From positions 2,613,535 through 2,677,534 of the forward strand of contig NC_021985.1 in assembly GCF_000444875.1 (NCBI RefSeq): DNA of 64,000 bases, read 5' to 3'. The translations under genes were made by a program, and so were the position numbers. The notes under the pieces are model-generated. The model was not told where the DNA came from. It saw nothing but the letters and a program-made list of their open reading frames with translations, and did not search any database. This document shows positions 49,316-58,582 of the stretch, in pieces; position 1 is the first letter of the stretch; the number at the start of each line of letters is the position of its first letter. The stretch comes from Streptomyces collinus Tu 365 (GTDB lineage Bacteria > Actinomycetota > Actinomycetes > Streptomycetales > Streptomycetaceae).

Positions 49316-50161
49316 TCAGGGGGACCGGTGAGCCGCCTGTGCCGTGGCTGTGGAGGTCCGGCCCTGGAGGCGCGCGGCCGTGTCCCGGATCTGCGGGAGC
49401 CGGGCGCTCAGGGCGGCGCCCGGGCAGCTGGTCGGGTAGCCGTCGGTGTGGCCGGACACGGCGGGCAGCACGACGGTGCTGCCCGCCCGGTAGCGGCTCT
49501 GGCCGCTGCTGGAGACCAGGTGGACGTGGTCGCGCGGGTCGATGCCGGCGAGGCCGAGCTTCCAGGCGGCGAGGGCGGCGATCGCGTCCGTCATGGCCTT
49601 GGGGACGGTGGCGCCCGCGGTGAAGGTGCCGAGGGCGGCGATGCCGGCGGTGCGGTGGTTGAAGCCCTGGGTGTGGGCGCCGGTGACGGGCCGGTCGACA
49701 CCTCCGGCGCGGCCCTCGTAGATGGTGCCGCAGCGGTCGACGAGGAAGTTGTAGCCGATGTCGTCCCAGCGGCGGTGGCCGGTCTGCCCGGCGTACAGAC
49801 CGCGGATGATGCGGGGCACGTCGGCGCAGTCGTACTGGCTGGGCGAGTCGGTGTGGTGGACGAAGACGGCCACGACCCGGTCGTCGTAGCGCGGGGGCGG
49901 CGGGGTGCGCGGGGCGGTGGCGCGGTCCAGCCAGGCGGAGCGCGGCACGATGAGCGGCCGTCCGGCGGTGTGGTCCGCGCCGGGATGCACCCCGGCCGGT
50001 CCCAGGGGGACGGCGACGGGGCGCTCGACGCCGCGGGCGCTCAGGGTCAGGGCGAGGACGGCGGTCAGGCCGGGCAGGAGTCCCAGGGCGACCAGGGCGC
50101 CGCCGGGGACCCGCCCGGTCCGCCGTTCCCGTGGCGCCCGCGCTCTTCGGAAGGCACGCAT
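49316..50161 (-). CDS. Membrane-anchored N-acetylmuramoyl-L-alanine amidase (PGRP/Amidase_2)
   Basis: 281 residues from the ATG at 50161; a start 63 bp upstream is possible. A basic N-terminus and one hydrophobic segment (ALVALGLLPGLTAVLALTL) act as signal or anchor. The PGRP domain (about 95-265) has FVHHTDSPSQYDC, DIGYNFLVDRCGTIYEGR, GAHTQGFNHRTAGIAALG and GHTDGYPTSCPG, giving the His/His/Cys zinc ligands and catalytic Tyr. It cleaves peptide from glycan strands in peptidoglycan. This region is typical of Streptomyces secreted amidases. Divergent from the MarP-like protease gene. Confidence 0.92.
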   Translation of the reverse strand: MRAFRRARAPRERRTGRVPGGALVALGLLPGLTAVLALTLSARGVERPVAVPLGPAGVHPGADHTAGRPLIVPRSAWLDRATAPRTPPPPRYDDRVVAVFVHHTDSPSQYDCADVPRIIRGLYAGQTGHRRWDDIGYNFLVDRCGTIYEGRAGGVDRPVTGAHTQGFNHRTAGIAALGTFTAGATVPKAMTDAIAALAAWKLGLAGIDPRDHVHLVSSSGQSRYRAGSTVVLPAVSGHTDGYPTSCPGAALSARLPQIRDTAARLQGRTSTATAQAAHRSP

Positions 50162-50359
50162 GGTGTCACTGTCGGGCCGCCCGGGGCCGCTCGCGATGTG
50201 CGCTCTGCCACCTGGCGGAACCATCGTCCCGGTGCAGGACGTTTCTGGGGGTATACCCGAACGTGGCCGGTTCGCCGTCCGGGGTCGTGCACGCCCTCGC
50301 GTGACTGATCACCGGGCCCGTCCCGCCCGTATTAGGGGGTCCGAGAGAAAGGCGGCTCC

Positions 50360-51553
50360 GTGGACCTGCTCGACCTGGTGCTCGTGCTGGTGATCGTCGG
50401 CTACGCGGCCTCCGGTTACCGGCGTGGGCTGGTGGCCGGATGTGTGTCGCTGGCCGGGTTCGTGGGCGGTGCGGTCGTCGGCGTGTGGGCGCTGCCGTGG
50501 GTGACCGGTCTGGTGGCGCGCGGGTCGGCCGAGGCGACCGTGCTCGCCGTGCTGACGGTGCTGCTGCCGGGCATGGTGGGGCACGAGCTGGCGGGCCGGC
50601 TGGCGCTGCGGCTGCGCCGGGAGCTGGCCCGGGAGGGCCGGGGTCCGCTGCGGGTGGCGGACGGCATAGGGGGCGCGGCGGCCAACACGGTGGCCGTGCT
50701 GATCGTGGCGTGGGTCGCGGCGAGTGTGCTGGGCGCGTCCTCGTCGCAGACGCTGACGACGGCGATCCGTGGTTCGGCGCTGCTGGGCGCGGTGCAGCAG
50801 ACGATGCCGGAGACCACGCCGGTGTGGTTCTCGCGGGCCACCTCCGCGCTGACGGAGGCGGGTTTCCCGCAGGTCTTCAACCCGTTCGAGAACGAGTCGA
50901 CGGCCCGGGTGGCGCGGCCCAGCGGCGACAGTGTCACGCCCGCCGCGACCGAGGCGGCCAGGCGGAGCACGGTGAAGATCGAGGGCGCCTCCGGCACCGA
51001 GGGCCGGGAGGGCAGCGGCTTCGTGTTCACGCCGCGGCACGTGATGACGAACGCGCACGTGGTGGCGGGCATCGCCCGGCCGACCGTGCGGGTGGGCGGG
51101 GTCGGCCCCGAGTACGCGGCCCGGGTGGTGCTCTTCGACCCGGACCGGGACGTGGCGGTGCTGTACGTGCCCGGACTGCGCGCCCCGGTGCTGCGGTTCG
51201 ACCGGGGGGCGGCGCACGGCGACTCGGCGGTGGTCGCGGGCTATCCGCAGGACGGCGGCCTGAACCTCCAGGCGGCGACGGTGGCGAACCGGATCCGGGC
51301 GACGGGCCGGAACATCTACGGCGACAGCACGGTCACCCGGGAGATCTACTCGATCCGCTCGACGGTGCTGCCGGGCAACTCCGGCGGCCCGCTGCTGACC
51401 ACGGACGGCCGGGTGTTCGGGGTGGTCTTCGCCCGCTCGACGTCGGACACCGAGACGGGCTACGTCCTGACGGCGGACGAGGTGGCGGGCGACGCCGGGC
51501 GGGCGGCCTCGGCGACGGTCCCGGTCGACACGGGCCGGCTGATCACGTCGTAG
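50360..51553 (+). CDS. MarP-like membrane serine protease (CvpA + trypsin-like domain)
   Basis: 397 residues, GTG start with GAGAAAGG upstream. Four helices of the CvpA/colicin V family (about 3-150; DLVLVLVIVGYAASGYRRG) anchor a chymotrypsin-fold protease outside the membrane. The triad is complete: His in MTNAHVVAG, Asp in DPDRDVAVLYV, Ser in LPGNSGGPLLT. This is the architecture of mycobacterial MarP (Rv3671c), which processes the peptidoglycan hydrolase RipA under acid or oxidative stress. The divergent neighbour is a peptidoglycan amidase, an attractive substrate. Confidence 0.93.
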   Translation: MDLLDLVLVLVIVGYAASGYRRGLVAGCVSLAGFVGGAVVGVWALPWVTGLVARGSAEATVLAVLTVLLPGMVGHELAGRLALRLRRELAREGRGPLRVADGIGGAAANTVAVLIVAWVAASVLGASSSQTLTTAIRGSALLGAVQQTMPETTPVWFSRATSALTEAGFPQVFNPFENESTARVARPSGDSVTPAATEAARRSTVKIEGASGTEGREGSGFVFTPRHVMTNAHVVAGIARPTVRVGGVGPEYAARVVLFDPDRDVAVLYVPGLRAPVLRFDRGAAHGDSAVVAGYPQDGGLNLQAATVANRIRATGRNIYGDSTVTREIYSIRSTVLPGNSGGPLLTTDGRVFGVVFARSTSDTETGYVLTADEVAGDAGRAASATVPVDTGRLITS

Positions 51554-51573
51554 GACCCGGTGCCGGACCCGGG

Positions 51574-51626
51574 CCCGGTGCCGGTGGCGGTCCCGGTGCC
51601 GGTGGCGGTCCCGGTGCCGGTGGCGG
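51574..51626. repeat. 18-bp tandem repeat between convergent genes
   Basis: Three copies of cccggtgccggtggcggt (the third one base short) fill the gap between the protease gene and the convergent GNAT gene. Related to the gtgccg hexamer at 32157. Confidence 0.85.
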
Positions 51627-51640
51627 CGGAGCCGCGGGGC

Positions 51641-52129
51641 TCAGAGGAAGCGGCCCATGGCCACGTCGTCGACGTACTCGCCGTCGAGCAGGAACTCCTC
51701 CGGCTGCACGCCCTCGACCACGAAGCCCTCGGACTCGTACAGGGCCCGTGCGGGGGCGTTGTGCCCGAGCACGCGCAGGGTGAGGCGGCGCGCGCCGCGC
51801 TGCCGCGCCTCCTCGATCGCGGCCCGGACCAGCGCCCGGCCGACGCCCGTGCCCCGGACCTCGTCGGAGACCACCAGGCCCTGGATCTGGCGCACGTGGG
51901 CGTTGGCGGCCAGCGCGGTGGCGCGCACGAGGCGGATGTAGCCGACGATCCGCCGGTCGAGTTCGGCGACCAGGTAGTCGTGCGGCCGGTGGCGCTCGTC
52001 GAAGAACGGCGGGTACGGCGGCACCGGCGCCGGCTGCACGGAGTGCAGGACGGACCAGGTGGTCCGGTCGAGCACGGCGAGTTGCTCCTCGTCGGCGGGC
52101 AGGGCCGGGCGTATGGACGGTTCGGACAT
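51641..52129 (-). CDS. GNAT-family N-acetyltransferase
   Basis: 162 residues from the ATG at 52129. Acetyl-CoA-binding motif A is visible as RQIQGLVVSDEVRGTGVGRALV, followed by EARQRGARRLTLRVLGHN and ALYESEGFVVEG (motif B). The C-terminus has GEYVDDVAMGRFL. The substrate is unknown. It is divergent from the epimerase gene, 42 bp apart, so the two share a very short promoter region. Confidence 0.88.
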   Translation of the reverse strand: MSEPSIRPALPADEEQLAVLDRTTWSVLHSVQPAPVPPYPPFFDERHRPHDYLVAELDRRIVGYIRLVRATALAANAHVRQIQGLVVSDEVRGTGVGRALVRAAIEEARQRGARRLTLRVLGHNAPARALYESEGFVVEGVQPEEFLLDGEYVDDVAMGRFL

Positions 52130-52171
52130 GACGGCCACCTTAGGCCGTGTCCGCGGGGTAAGGATGACCTC

Positions 52172-53068
52172 ATGGAACCTTCGCGAATCGCGGTGGCCGG
52201 CGCGTCCGGTCTGATCGGCAGCGCCCTGGTACGGTCCCTGGCCGCGGACGGGCACGAGGTGGTGCGCCTGGTGCGCCGCGCGCCCCGGGGGGCGGACGAG
52301 GTCCGCTGGGACCCGGAACGGCAGCAGGTGGACGCGGCGGGGCTGGTCGGCTGTGACGCGGTGGTCAATCTCGCCGGGGCGGGCATCGGGGACCGGCGCT
52401 GGACGCCCGAGTACAAGCGGCTGGTCCGGGACAGCAGGGTGCTCGGCACGGCCGCCCTGGCGGAGGCGGTGGCCTCGCTGGACACACCGCCGCGGGTCTT
52501 CGTGAACGGCAGCGCGATGGGCGTCTACGGCGACACCGGCGACCGGGCCGTGGACGAGGACGCGCCGCCGGGGGACGGTTTTCTGCCGTCGCTCTGCGTG
52601 GAGTGGGAGGAGGCGACGGTGCCGGTGCAGGAGGCGGGCGTGCGGACGGTGCTGCTGCGCACGGGGCTGGTCGTGGCCCGGGACGGCGGGGCCTGGGGCA
52701 AGCTGTTCCCGCTGTTCAAGGCCGGGCTCGGGGGCCGGATGGGCGACGGGCGGCAGTACTGGTCGTACATCGCGCTGCACGACGAGGTCGCCGCGATCCG
52801 GCATCTGATCGACCATGACACGCTGTCCGGGCCGTTCAACCTGACGGCGCCCCGGCCGCTGACGAACCGTGAGGTCACCGAGGCGATGGGGCGCGTGCTG
52901 CGGCGGCCGACGCTGTTCACCGTCCCGGCGCCCGTGCTGCGGTCGGTGCTGGGTGAGATGGCCGGGGAGGTGCTGGGCAGTGCGCGGGTGGTGCCCAAGC
53001 GGCTGCTGGAGTCGGGGTTCGCGTTCGCGTTCCCTGAGGTCGACGACGCGATCCGTGCTGCCTTGTGA
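52172..53068 (+). CDS. TIGR01777-family NAD(P)-dependent epimerase/oxidoreductase (YfcH-like)
   Basis: 298 residues, ATG with AAGGATGA upstream. Extended SDR fold: IAVAGASGLIGSALVRSLA (glycine-rich nucleotide loop), VVNLAGAGIGDRRW, VNGSAMGVYGDTGD in place of the usual Tyr-x3-Lys region, and the DUF1731 C-terminal domain (RPTLFTVPAPVLRSVLGEMA). Family members are sometimes linked to cell division (SulA-like annotation) but the activity is not established. It occupies the position of Rv2216 in mycobacteria, between the E2 gene and lipB. Confidence 0.92.
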   Translation: MEPSRIAVAGASGLIGSALVRSLAADGHEVVRLVRRAPRGADEVRWDPERQQVDAAGLVGCDAVVNLAGAGIGDRRWTPEYKRLVRDSRVLGTAALAEAVASLDTPPRVFVNGSAMGVYGDTGDRAVDEDAPPGDGFLPSLCVEWEEATVPVQEAGVRTVLLRTGLVVARDGGAWGKLFPLFKAGLGGRMGDGRQYWSYIALHDEVAAIRHLIDHDTLSGPFNLTAPRPLTNREVTEAMGRVLRRPTLFTVPAPVLRSVLGEMAGEVLGSARVVPKRLLESGFAFAFPEVDDAIRAAL

Positions 53069-53217
53069 CCGTATGCGACCGTCGTGCGACTGTGCTCTGT
53101 CGATGCGCGACTGTTCCTGACCGAGAGCGAACCTACCCTCGACCCGAACTCGGGTATTCCCGAGGCCAGTTGGGGGCATGACGTCTCCACCGGCCGCGCA
53201 ACCACAGGAGGGGCCTC

Positions 53218-54582
53218 GTGCTTGAGCCCGCGTACCAGGTGGACGTCGTCATCGTGGGAGCCGGGATCGCCGGACTCTCGGCGGCTCACCGGCTCACCAG
53301 CGCAGGAGTATCGACCGCAGTCCTGGAGGCCGCCCCCTGGGTGGGCGGCCGCATGTCGACGGAGAAGGTGGACGGCTTCCGCCTCGACCGCATCGGGCAG
53401 TTGCTGTCCACGTCCAGTCCCGAGTTGCGCCTCACCCCGGGGCTCGGTTCGCTCGCCCTGCGCCGCTTCGCGCCGGGCGTCCTGCTCCACCGCGACGGGC
53501 GCACCCACCGGGCCGGCGCACCGGCGGCCACGGGGAGCGCGAGGGGCGCACTTCATGTGGTGCGCGCCCTGGCGAGCGCCCCTAGGGGCTCGTCGGCCGT
53601 GCCGGGACGGGCCGGCGCGCCGGTCGGCGGCGCCGTCGACCAGGCCCGGCTCGGCACCGCCCTGGGCCGGATCGCCGCCACGCCGGTCGAGCGCCTGCTG
53701 ACCCGCCCCGAACTGCCCGCCGCGCAGGCCCTCGCGGCCCGCGGGGTGCCCGCCCGGACCGTCGACGGCTTCCTGCGCCCGCTGCTCGCCACCCTGCTCT
53801 GCGACCCGGACCTGACCACCTCCAGCAGGTGCGCCGACCTCGCGCTGCACTCCTTCGCGAGCGGGCGGCTGTGCGTGCCGGAGGGCGGTGCGGAGGCGGT
53901 GCCGGAGGTGCTGGCCCGGACGCTGCCCCCGGGCACCGTGCACACCGGGGTGCGGGTCACCTCGGTGTCCACGACGGCGGTGACCACGGCCGAGCACGGG
54001 GTGATCCGCTGCCGCGCGGCGCTGCTGGCGACCGACGCGCGCGCCGCGGCCGAGCTGCTGCCGGGGCTGCGGGTGCCGGACTTCCACCCGGTGACGGTGG
54101 TCCACCACACCACGGACGACCCGGCGCCGGTCCTCGCGACGGGCACCTCGCTGCTGCTGGACGCCGACCGCGGCGGGCCGGTGGCGCACACGGCGGTGCT
54201 CAGCAGCGTCGACCCGAGCCGGGCACCGGCCGGCCGGGTGCTGATCTCGTCGACGGTGCTGGGCACGCCGCCCGACGCCGTCGACACCGCCGTCCGCATC
54301 CACCTGGCCCGGCTCTACGGCACGCCGACCCGACGCTGGGAGACGCTGGCGGTGCATCACACCCCGGAGGCGGTACCGGCGATGCGCCCACCGCACGACC
54401 TGCGCCGCCCGGTGCGCCTGCTGGCCGGCCTGTACGTCTGCGGCGACCACCGCGACACCAGCACCGTCCAGGGCGCCCTGCACTCCGCCCACCGGGCCGC
54501 GTCGGCGATCCTGACGGACCTGGGCGCGGCGGGCTCCCTGCACCGCGCGGACCCGACAGCCACGCTGCCCCGCGCGGCGTAG
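53218..54582 (+). CDS. FAD-dependent amine-oxidase-like oxidoreductase
   Basis: 454 residues. GTG start with an AGGAGG site 7 nt upstream. The FAD-binding VDVVIVGAGIAGLSAAHRL is at residue 8, followed by VLEAAPWVGGRMSTEKVDGF, typical of protoporphyrinogen-oxidase/phytoene-desaturase-type flavoenzymes. Near the end, GLYVCGDHRDTSTVQGALHS is the second FAD motif. A region at about 100-140 is Arg/Ala/Gly-rich and looks like a loosely conserved insertion. The substrate is unknown; no carotenoid or heme genes are adjacent. Confidence 0.88.
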   Translation: MLEPAYQVDVVIVGAGIAGLSAAHRLTSAGVSTAVLEAAPWVGGRMSTEKVDGFRLDRIGQLLSTSSPELRLTPGLGSLALRRFAPGVLLHRDGRTHRAGAPAATGSARGALHVVRALASAPRGSSAVPGRAGAPVGGAVDQARLGTALGRIAATPVERLLTRPELPAAQALAARGVPARTVDGFLRPLLATLLCDPDLTTSSRCADLALHSFASGRLCVPEGGAEAVPEVLARTLPPGTVHTGVRVTSVSTTAVTTAEHGVIRCRAALLATDARAAAELLPGLRVPDFHPVTVVHHTTDDPAPVLATGTSLLLDADRGGPVAHTAVLSSVDPSRAPAGRVLISSTVLGTPPDAVDTAVRIHLARLYGTPTRRWETLAVHHTPEAVPAMRPPHDLRRPVRLLAGLYVCGDHRDTSTVQGALHSAHRAASAILTDLGAAGSLHRADPTATLPRAA

Positions 54583-54998
54583 CCCAGGCCGGCACACGCC
54601 CCGCTCCCCCGCCGGACCACGGCGCGGCGGGCTCCTCGCCCCCGCGCCGCCCAGGCCGGCCCTGCCGGACCGCGGCCCGCACCCCAGCCGCTCAGCCCGA
54701 CCCGGCGTCCCGCTCCCGCCCCGACCATCCCCGCCGGACCACGGCGCGGCGGGCTCTCCGCTCCCGGCAGACCGCCGGCCACCATGCCCCGCGCCACCCG
54801 GCCCTGCCGGACCGCGACCCGCACCCAGGCCGCTCAGCCCAGCACCGCGCCCCGCGCCCCGCGCCCCGCTCCCGCGTCGGCAAACCCGGCGCCGCGGGGC
54901 TCCCATCGGGGCGCGGCGAGCTTCCTGCCCCCGGCAGGGCCGGCGGCCGCCGAGAGGCCGCCGGGCCGTGACCGGGCACGCCGGCCCCCCCCGGACGG
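54583..54998. repeat. Gene-free region with an imperfect ~120-bp direct repeat
   Basis: 416 bp between convergent genes. A block beginning ccgccggaccacggcgcggc near 54609 recurs near 54730 and is followed in both copies by related text (ccctgccggaccgcg, cgctcagccc). A more degenerate third copy follows at about 54890. Open frames here have no sensible protein character. No clear terminator hairpin stands out from the general self-complementarity. Confidence 0.7.
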
Positions 54999-56465
54999 TC
55001 AGCCCAGTGCCGCGACGCGCTCCCGGTAGCCACGGGCCGGTGGGGCGTCCTTGTAGGGCTCCAGGCGGCGTTCGAAGTCCCTCACGTACTCGATCGCGCG
55101 GGCGGAGCGCATCTCCGCCGCCTGGCCGGCGGCCTCGGCGGCCAGAGCGCAGGCCTGGTCGAGTTCGCCGAGGCCGAGCCGGGCGGTGGCGAGGACGACC
55201 CGGCAGAAGAGGCGGCTGCGGGCATAGGACGGCGCGCGCAGCTGCAGTGAGCGTTCGGCGTGCTGCGCGGCCGCCCGGAACTGGTGGAGGTCGCGGTGGC
55301 AGTGCCCGAACTCGTCGGCGAGCTGCGCCTCGTCGAAGAACCGGGCCCAGTGCGGCACCTCGTCCCCGGGCCGGGCCGCCTCCAGGGCGCGCTCGGCCCG
55401 TACCAGCGCACCGGTGCACGCCCGCACCTCCCCCAGCACCCCGTGCGCGCGCGCCTCGGAGGCGTGCAGCAGCGCCTGTACCACCGGGGGCGCGCCGGTG
55501 CCCACCCCCTGCTGGGCCACCCGGGCGAGCTGTACCGCCTCCCGCCCGTGCCCGAGGTAGACGGCCTGGCGGCTCATGGTGACCAGGACGTAGGAGCCGT
55601 AGGAGCGGTCACCGGCCGCCTGGGCGAGCCGCAGGGCCTGGACGAAGTAGCGCTGGGCGAGCCCGTGCGCCGCGATGTCGTACGACGTCCAGCCCGCGAG
55701 CCGGGTGAGGTCGGCCGCCGCGGCGAACAGCCGGCGGCCGGTCTGCTCGTCGTAACTGCCGCGCAGCATCGGCTCGCACTCGTGCTCCAGGTACCGCACG
55801 AGGGCCTGCCGGGCGTGCCCGCCGCCGTAGGCGTCGTCGAGGGTGCGGAACAGCTCGCCGACCGAGCGCAGCGCGGCGATGTCGCCGCCGGAGACCTTGT
55901 GCCCGGGGGCCCGTGCGGTCGTGCCGCGCGGCCGGGGCGGGGCCGGCACGGTCTCCGGGCGGTCCTTGGGCGCGCCGGGGCGGCCCTGGGCGGGCACCCG
56001 GAGCACCGGCTCGCGGGCCACCCGGTCGTCGGCCTTGCCGATCAGCCAGTCCCGGCTGGGCACGACGAGCCCGGCCGGGGTGAAGGCGATCTTGCGCAGC
56101 TCGGCGTGGCTGCCCGAGTCCTTGCGCCAGAGCCCGCTGACGATGTCGACGGCCTCCTCGGGGGTGGCCGCGAACTCCAGCCCGGCGTACACCGGGGCGC
56201 AGGCGTCCAGGCCGAGGTCCTGGGCGGTGAGCCGGCGCCCGAGCCGGCGGGTGAACACCTCGGCGATCAGGGCCGGCGTCGTGCCCCGGGGCTGCTGCCC
56301 ACGCAGCCAGCGGGTGACCGACGTCTTGTCGTATCTGAGGTCCAGCCCGTGCTCCAGACCGAGCTGGTCGACGCGTCGGGCCAGACCCGCGTTGGAGAAC
56401 CCCGCCTCTGCGATGAGCGCGGCGAGCTGGCGGTTGGGGGTGCGCTGCGCGGGTCGGTCCGTCAT
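54999..56465 (-). CDS. NsdA/NsdB-like regulatory protein (TPR-type)
   Basis: 488 residues from the ATG at 56465. The N-terminus (TPNRQLAALIAEAGFSNAGL, RYDKTSVTRWLRGQQPRG) is an atypical helix-turn-helix seen in the NsdA family, whose members repress antibiotic production and sporulation in Streptomyces. Residues about 200-480 are helical and TPR-like (RYFVQALRLAQAAGDRS, HASEARAHGVLGEVRAC), suited to peptide or protein binding. Orphan gene, divergent from lipB. Being a paralogue, its targets cannot be inferred. Confidence 0.85.
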   Translation of the reverse strand: MTDRPAQRTPNRQLAALIAEAGFSNAGLARRVDQLGLEHGLDLRYDKTSVTRWLRGQQPRGTTPALIAEVFTRRLGRRLTAQDLGLDACAPVYAGLEFAATPEEAVDIVSGLWRKDSGSHAELRKIAFTPAGLVVPSRDWLIGKADDRVAREPVLRVPAQGRPGAPKDRPETVPAPPRPRGTTARAPGHKVSGGDIAALRSVGELFRTLDDAYGGGHARQALVRYLEHECEPMLRGSYDEQTGRRLFAAAADLTRLAGWTSYDIAAHGLAQRYFVQALRLAQAAGDRSYGSYVLVTMSRQAVYLGHGREAVQLARVAQQGVGTGAPPVVQALLHASEARAHGVLGEVRACTGALVRAERALEAARPGDEVPHWARFFDEAQLADEFGHCHRDLHQFRAAAQHAERSLQLRAPSYARSRLFCRVVLATARLGLGELDQACALAAEAAGQAAEMRSARAIEYVRDFERRLEPYKDAPPARGYRERVAALG

Positions 56466-56705
56466 CTGCGGTGCGGTCTCCTGCCTTCCGGGCTTCTGAA
56501 GTGCCGGGATTGCCTGTGAGCAGCCGATTTGGCCTCTCGAACGGCGCGAATGTAGCGGAGAGTGAGCAGCTGATCGCACTCTTCCCCAGGCATTCATCCG
56601 ATCGTGTGAGGATTGCCCCCAGGGCTGACGCGTGACGGCCGGACGTACAGTGGCGTGGGCGCGTTACAGGCCTGACACACCGGTCCGCTGAGGGAGGCGC
56701 TTGCC

Positions 56706-57503
56706 GTGAGTGAGTTGCGGTTCGTCCGCATGGGGTTCGGCGCGGATGCCGTCGATTACCAGGAGGCGTGGGACGAGCAGCGCCGGGTGCACGCGGCCCG
56801 GTTCGCGGACGAGATCCCGGACACCGTGCTGCTGCTGGAGCACCCCCCGGTGTACACGGCCGGCCGGCGCACCGACGACAGCGAGCGCCCGCTGGACGGC
56901 ACCCCGGTCATCGACGTGGACCGCGGCGGCAAGATCACCTGGCACGGCCCCGGCCAGCTCGTGGGCTACCCGATCCAGAAGCTCCCGCGACCGGTGGACG
57001 TGGTCGCGCACGTACGGCGCCTGGAGGAGGCCCTGATCCGCACCTGCGCCGAGTACGGCGTGGAGACCACCCGGATCGAGGGCCGCAGCGGGGTGTGGGT
57101 GCTCGGCGACCCGGTCGAGCGGCGGCCCGCGCTCGGCGGCCTCTCCCTCGACTTCGACCCGCGGATCGCCGACGAGGAGTTCGACCCGCGGCTGAACGGT
57201 CCTCAGTACGCGCCCTCCAACGCCGGCCAGCGCCGCGAGGACCGCAAGATCGCCGCGATCGGCATCCGGGTCGCCAAGGGTGTCACCATGCACGGGTTCT
57301 CCTTCAACGTGAACCCGGACAACCGGTGGTTCGACCGCATCATCCCGTGCGGCATCCGGGACGCGGGCGTGGCCTCGCTGGCGGCCGAACTGGGCCGCGA
57401 CATCACGATCGAGGAGGTCCTGCCGGTGGTGGAACGCCACCTGCGCGACATCCTGGAGAACGCGGAGCTCAAGCCGCGGGTGATCGAGAAGGCTTCCGCC
57501 TGA
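56706..57503 (+). CDS. lipB: Lipoyl(octanoyl) transferase LipB
   Basis: 265 residues, GTG start with GAGGGAGG upstream. It transfers octanoyl from acyl carrier protein to the lipoyl domain Lys of E2 proteins. Family landmarks are [33 protein letters not shown], the catalytic Lys in [11 protein letters not shown], and the catalytic Cys in [20 protein letters not shown] stretch around 150-175 ([17 protein letters not shown]) is longer than in E. coli LipB but common in Streptomyces. lipA begins 107 bp downstream. Confidence 0.96.
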   Translation: MSELRFVRMGFGADAVDYQEAWDEQRRVHAARFADEIPDTVLLLEHPPVYTAGRRTDDSERPLDGTPVIDVDRGGKITWHGPGQLVGYPIQKLPRPVDVVAHVRRLEEALIRTCAEYGVETTRIEGRSGVWVLGDPVERRPALGGLSLDFDPRIADEEFDPRLNGPQYAPSNAGQRREDRKIAAIGIRVAKGVTMHGFSFNVNPDNRWFDRIIPCGIRDAGVASLAAELGRDITIEEVLPVVERHLRDILENAELKPRVIEKASA

Positions 57504-57610
57504 TCGAGGGAATGCACCCTGCGACCGTGAGGTTGGCCTCACCGGCAGGGCCCCATCCATACGGGCGTACCCTGGTGTACGCCGACGAATCGAAGCTACA
57601 GGGAGCCGAC

Positions 57611-58576
57611 GTGTCCGCAGTCGCACCCGACGGACGCAAGATGCTGCGCCTGGAGGTCCGCAACAGCCAGACCCCCATCGAGCGCAAGCCCGAGTGGATC
57701 AAGACCCGGGCGAAAATGGGTCCCGAGTACACGAAGATGCAGAACCTCGTGAAGAGCGAGGGCCTGCACACGGTCTGCCAGGAAGCCGGCTGCCCGAACA
57801 TCTACGAGTGCTGGGAGGACCGCGAGGCGACCTTCCTCATCGGCGGCGACCAGTGCACCCGGCGCTGCGACTTCTGCCAGATCGACACCGGCAAGCCCGA
57901 GGCGCTCGACCGCGACGAGCCGCGCCGCGTGGGCGAGTCCGTGGTCACCATGGACCTGAACTACGCCACCATCACCGGCGTCGCCCGCGACGACCTGGAG
58001 GACGGCGGCGCCTGGCTCTACGCCGAGACCGTGCGCCAGATCCACGCGCAGACGGCGGACCGCGAGGCCGGCCGGACCAAGGTCGAGCTGCTGGCCCCCG
58101 ACTTCAACGCGGTCCCCGAGCAGCTCGCGGAGGTCTTCTCCGCCCGCCCCGAGGTGTTCGCGCACAACGTCGAGACGGTCCCGCGGATCTTCAAGCGGAT
58201 CCGCCCCGGTTTCCGCTACGAGCGCTCGCTGAAGGTCATCACCGAGGCCCGCGACTTCGGCCTGGTGACCAAGTCAAACCTGATCCTCGGCATGGGCGAG
58301 ACCCGCGAGGAGGTGAGCGAGGCGCTGCGGCAGCTGCACGAGGCCGGCTGTGAGCTGATCACCATCACCCAGTACCTGCGCCCCTCCGTCCGGCACCACC
58401 CGGTGGAGCGCTGGGTCAAGCCGCACGAGTTCGTGGAGCTGAAGGAGGAGGCCGAGCAGATCGGCTTCTCCGGTGTGATGTCCGGTCCCCTGGTCCGTTC
58501 CTCGTACCGCGCCGGCCGCCTCTACCAGATGGCCGTCGAGAAGCGCGGCTCCTACATCGCCACCCAGGCGGTGTGA
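57611..58576 (+). CDS. lipA: Lipoyl synthase LipA (radical SAM)
   Basis: 321 residues from the GTG at 57611, with GGGAG upstream. Two [4Fe-4S] cluster motifs are present: the auxiliary [12 protein letters not shown] (Cys-x4-Cys-x5-Cys) and the radical-[11 protein letters not shown] (Cys-x3-Cys-x2-Cys). It inserts two sulfurs into the octanoyl group on E2, completing lipoylation. The C-terminal Arg-Ser-Ser-Tyr region that contributes the auxiliary cluster Ser is visible as [11 protein letters not shown]. Together with lipB it supports the sucB/aceE complex encoded 10-15 kb upstream. Confidence 0.97.
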   Translation: MSAVAPDGRKMLRLEVRNSQTPIERKPEWIKTRAKMGPEYTKMQNLVKSEGLHTVCQEAGCPNIYECWEDREATFLIGGDQCTRRCDFCQIDTGKPEALDRDEPRRVGESVVTMDLNYATITGVARDDLEDGGAWLYAETVRQIHAQTADREAGRTKVELLAPDFNAVPEQLAEVFSARPEVFAHNVETVPRIFKRIRPGFRYERSLKVITEARDFGLVTKSNLILGMGETREEVSEALRQLHEAGCELITITQYLRPSVRHHPVERWVKPHEFVELKEEAEQIGFSGVMSGPLVRSSYRAGRLYQMAVEKRGSYIATQAV

Positions 58577-58582
58577 GCCGAG

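Noticed and set aside
53500..53660. Possible frameshift in the FAD oxidoreductase gene at its Arg/Ala/Gly-rich segment
   Set aside because: The frame stays open, third-position GC is kept, and both FAD motifs are in the same frame, so it is a variable insertion rather than a break.
54583..54998. Pseudogene in the gap after the FAD oxidoreductase
   Set aside because: No frame shows residual domain similarity; the sequence is better described as direct repeats.
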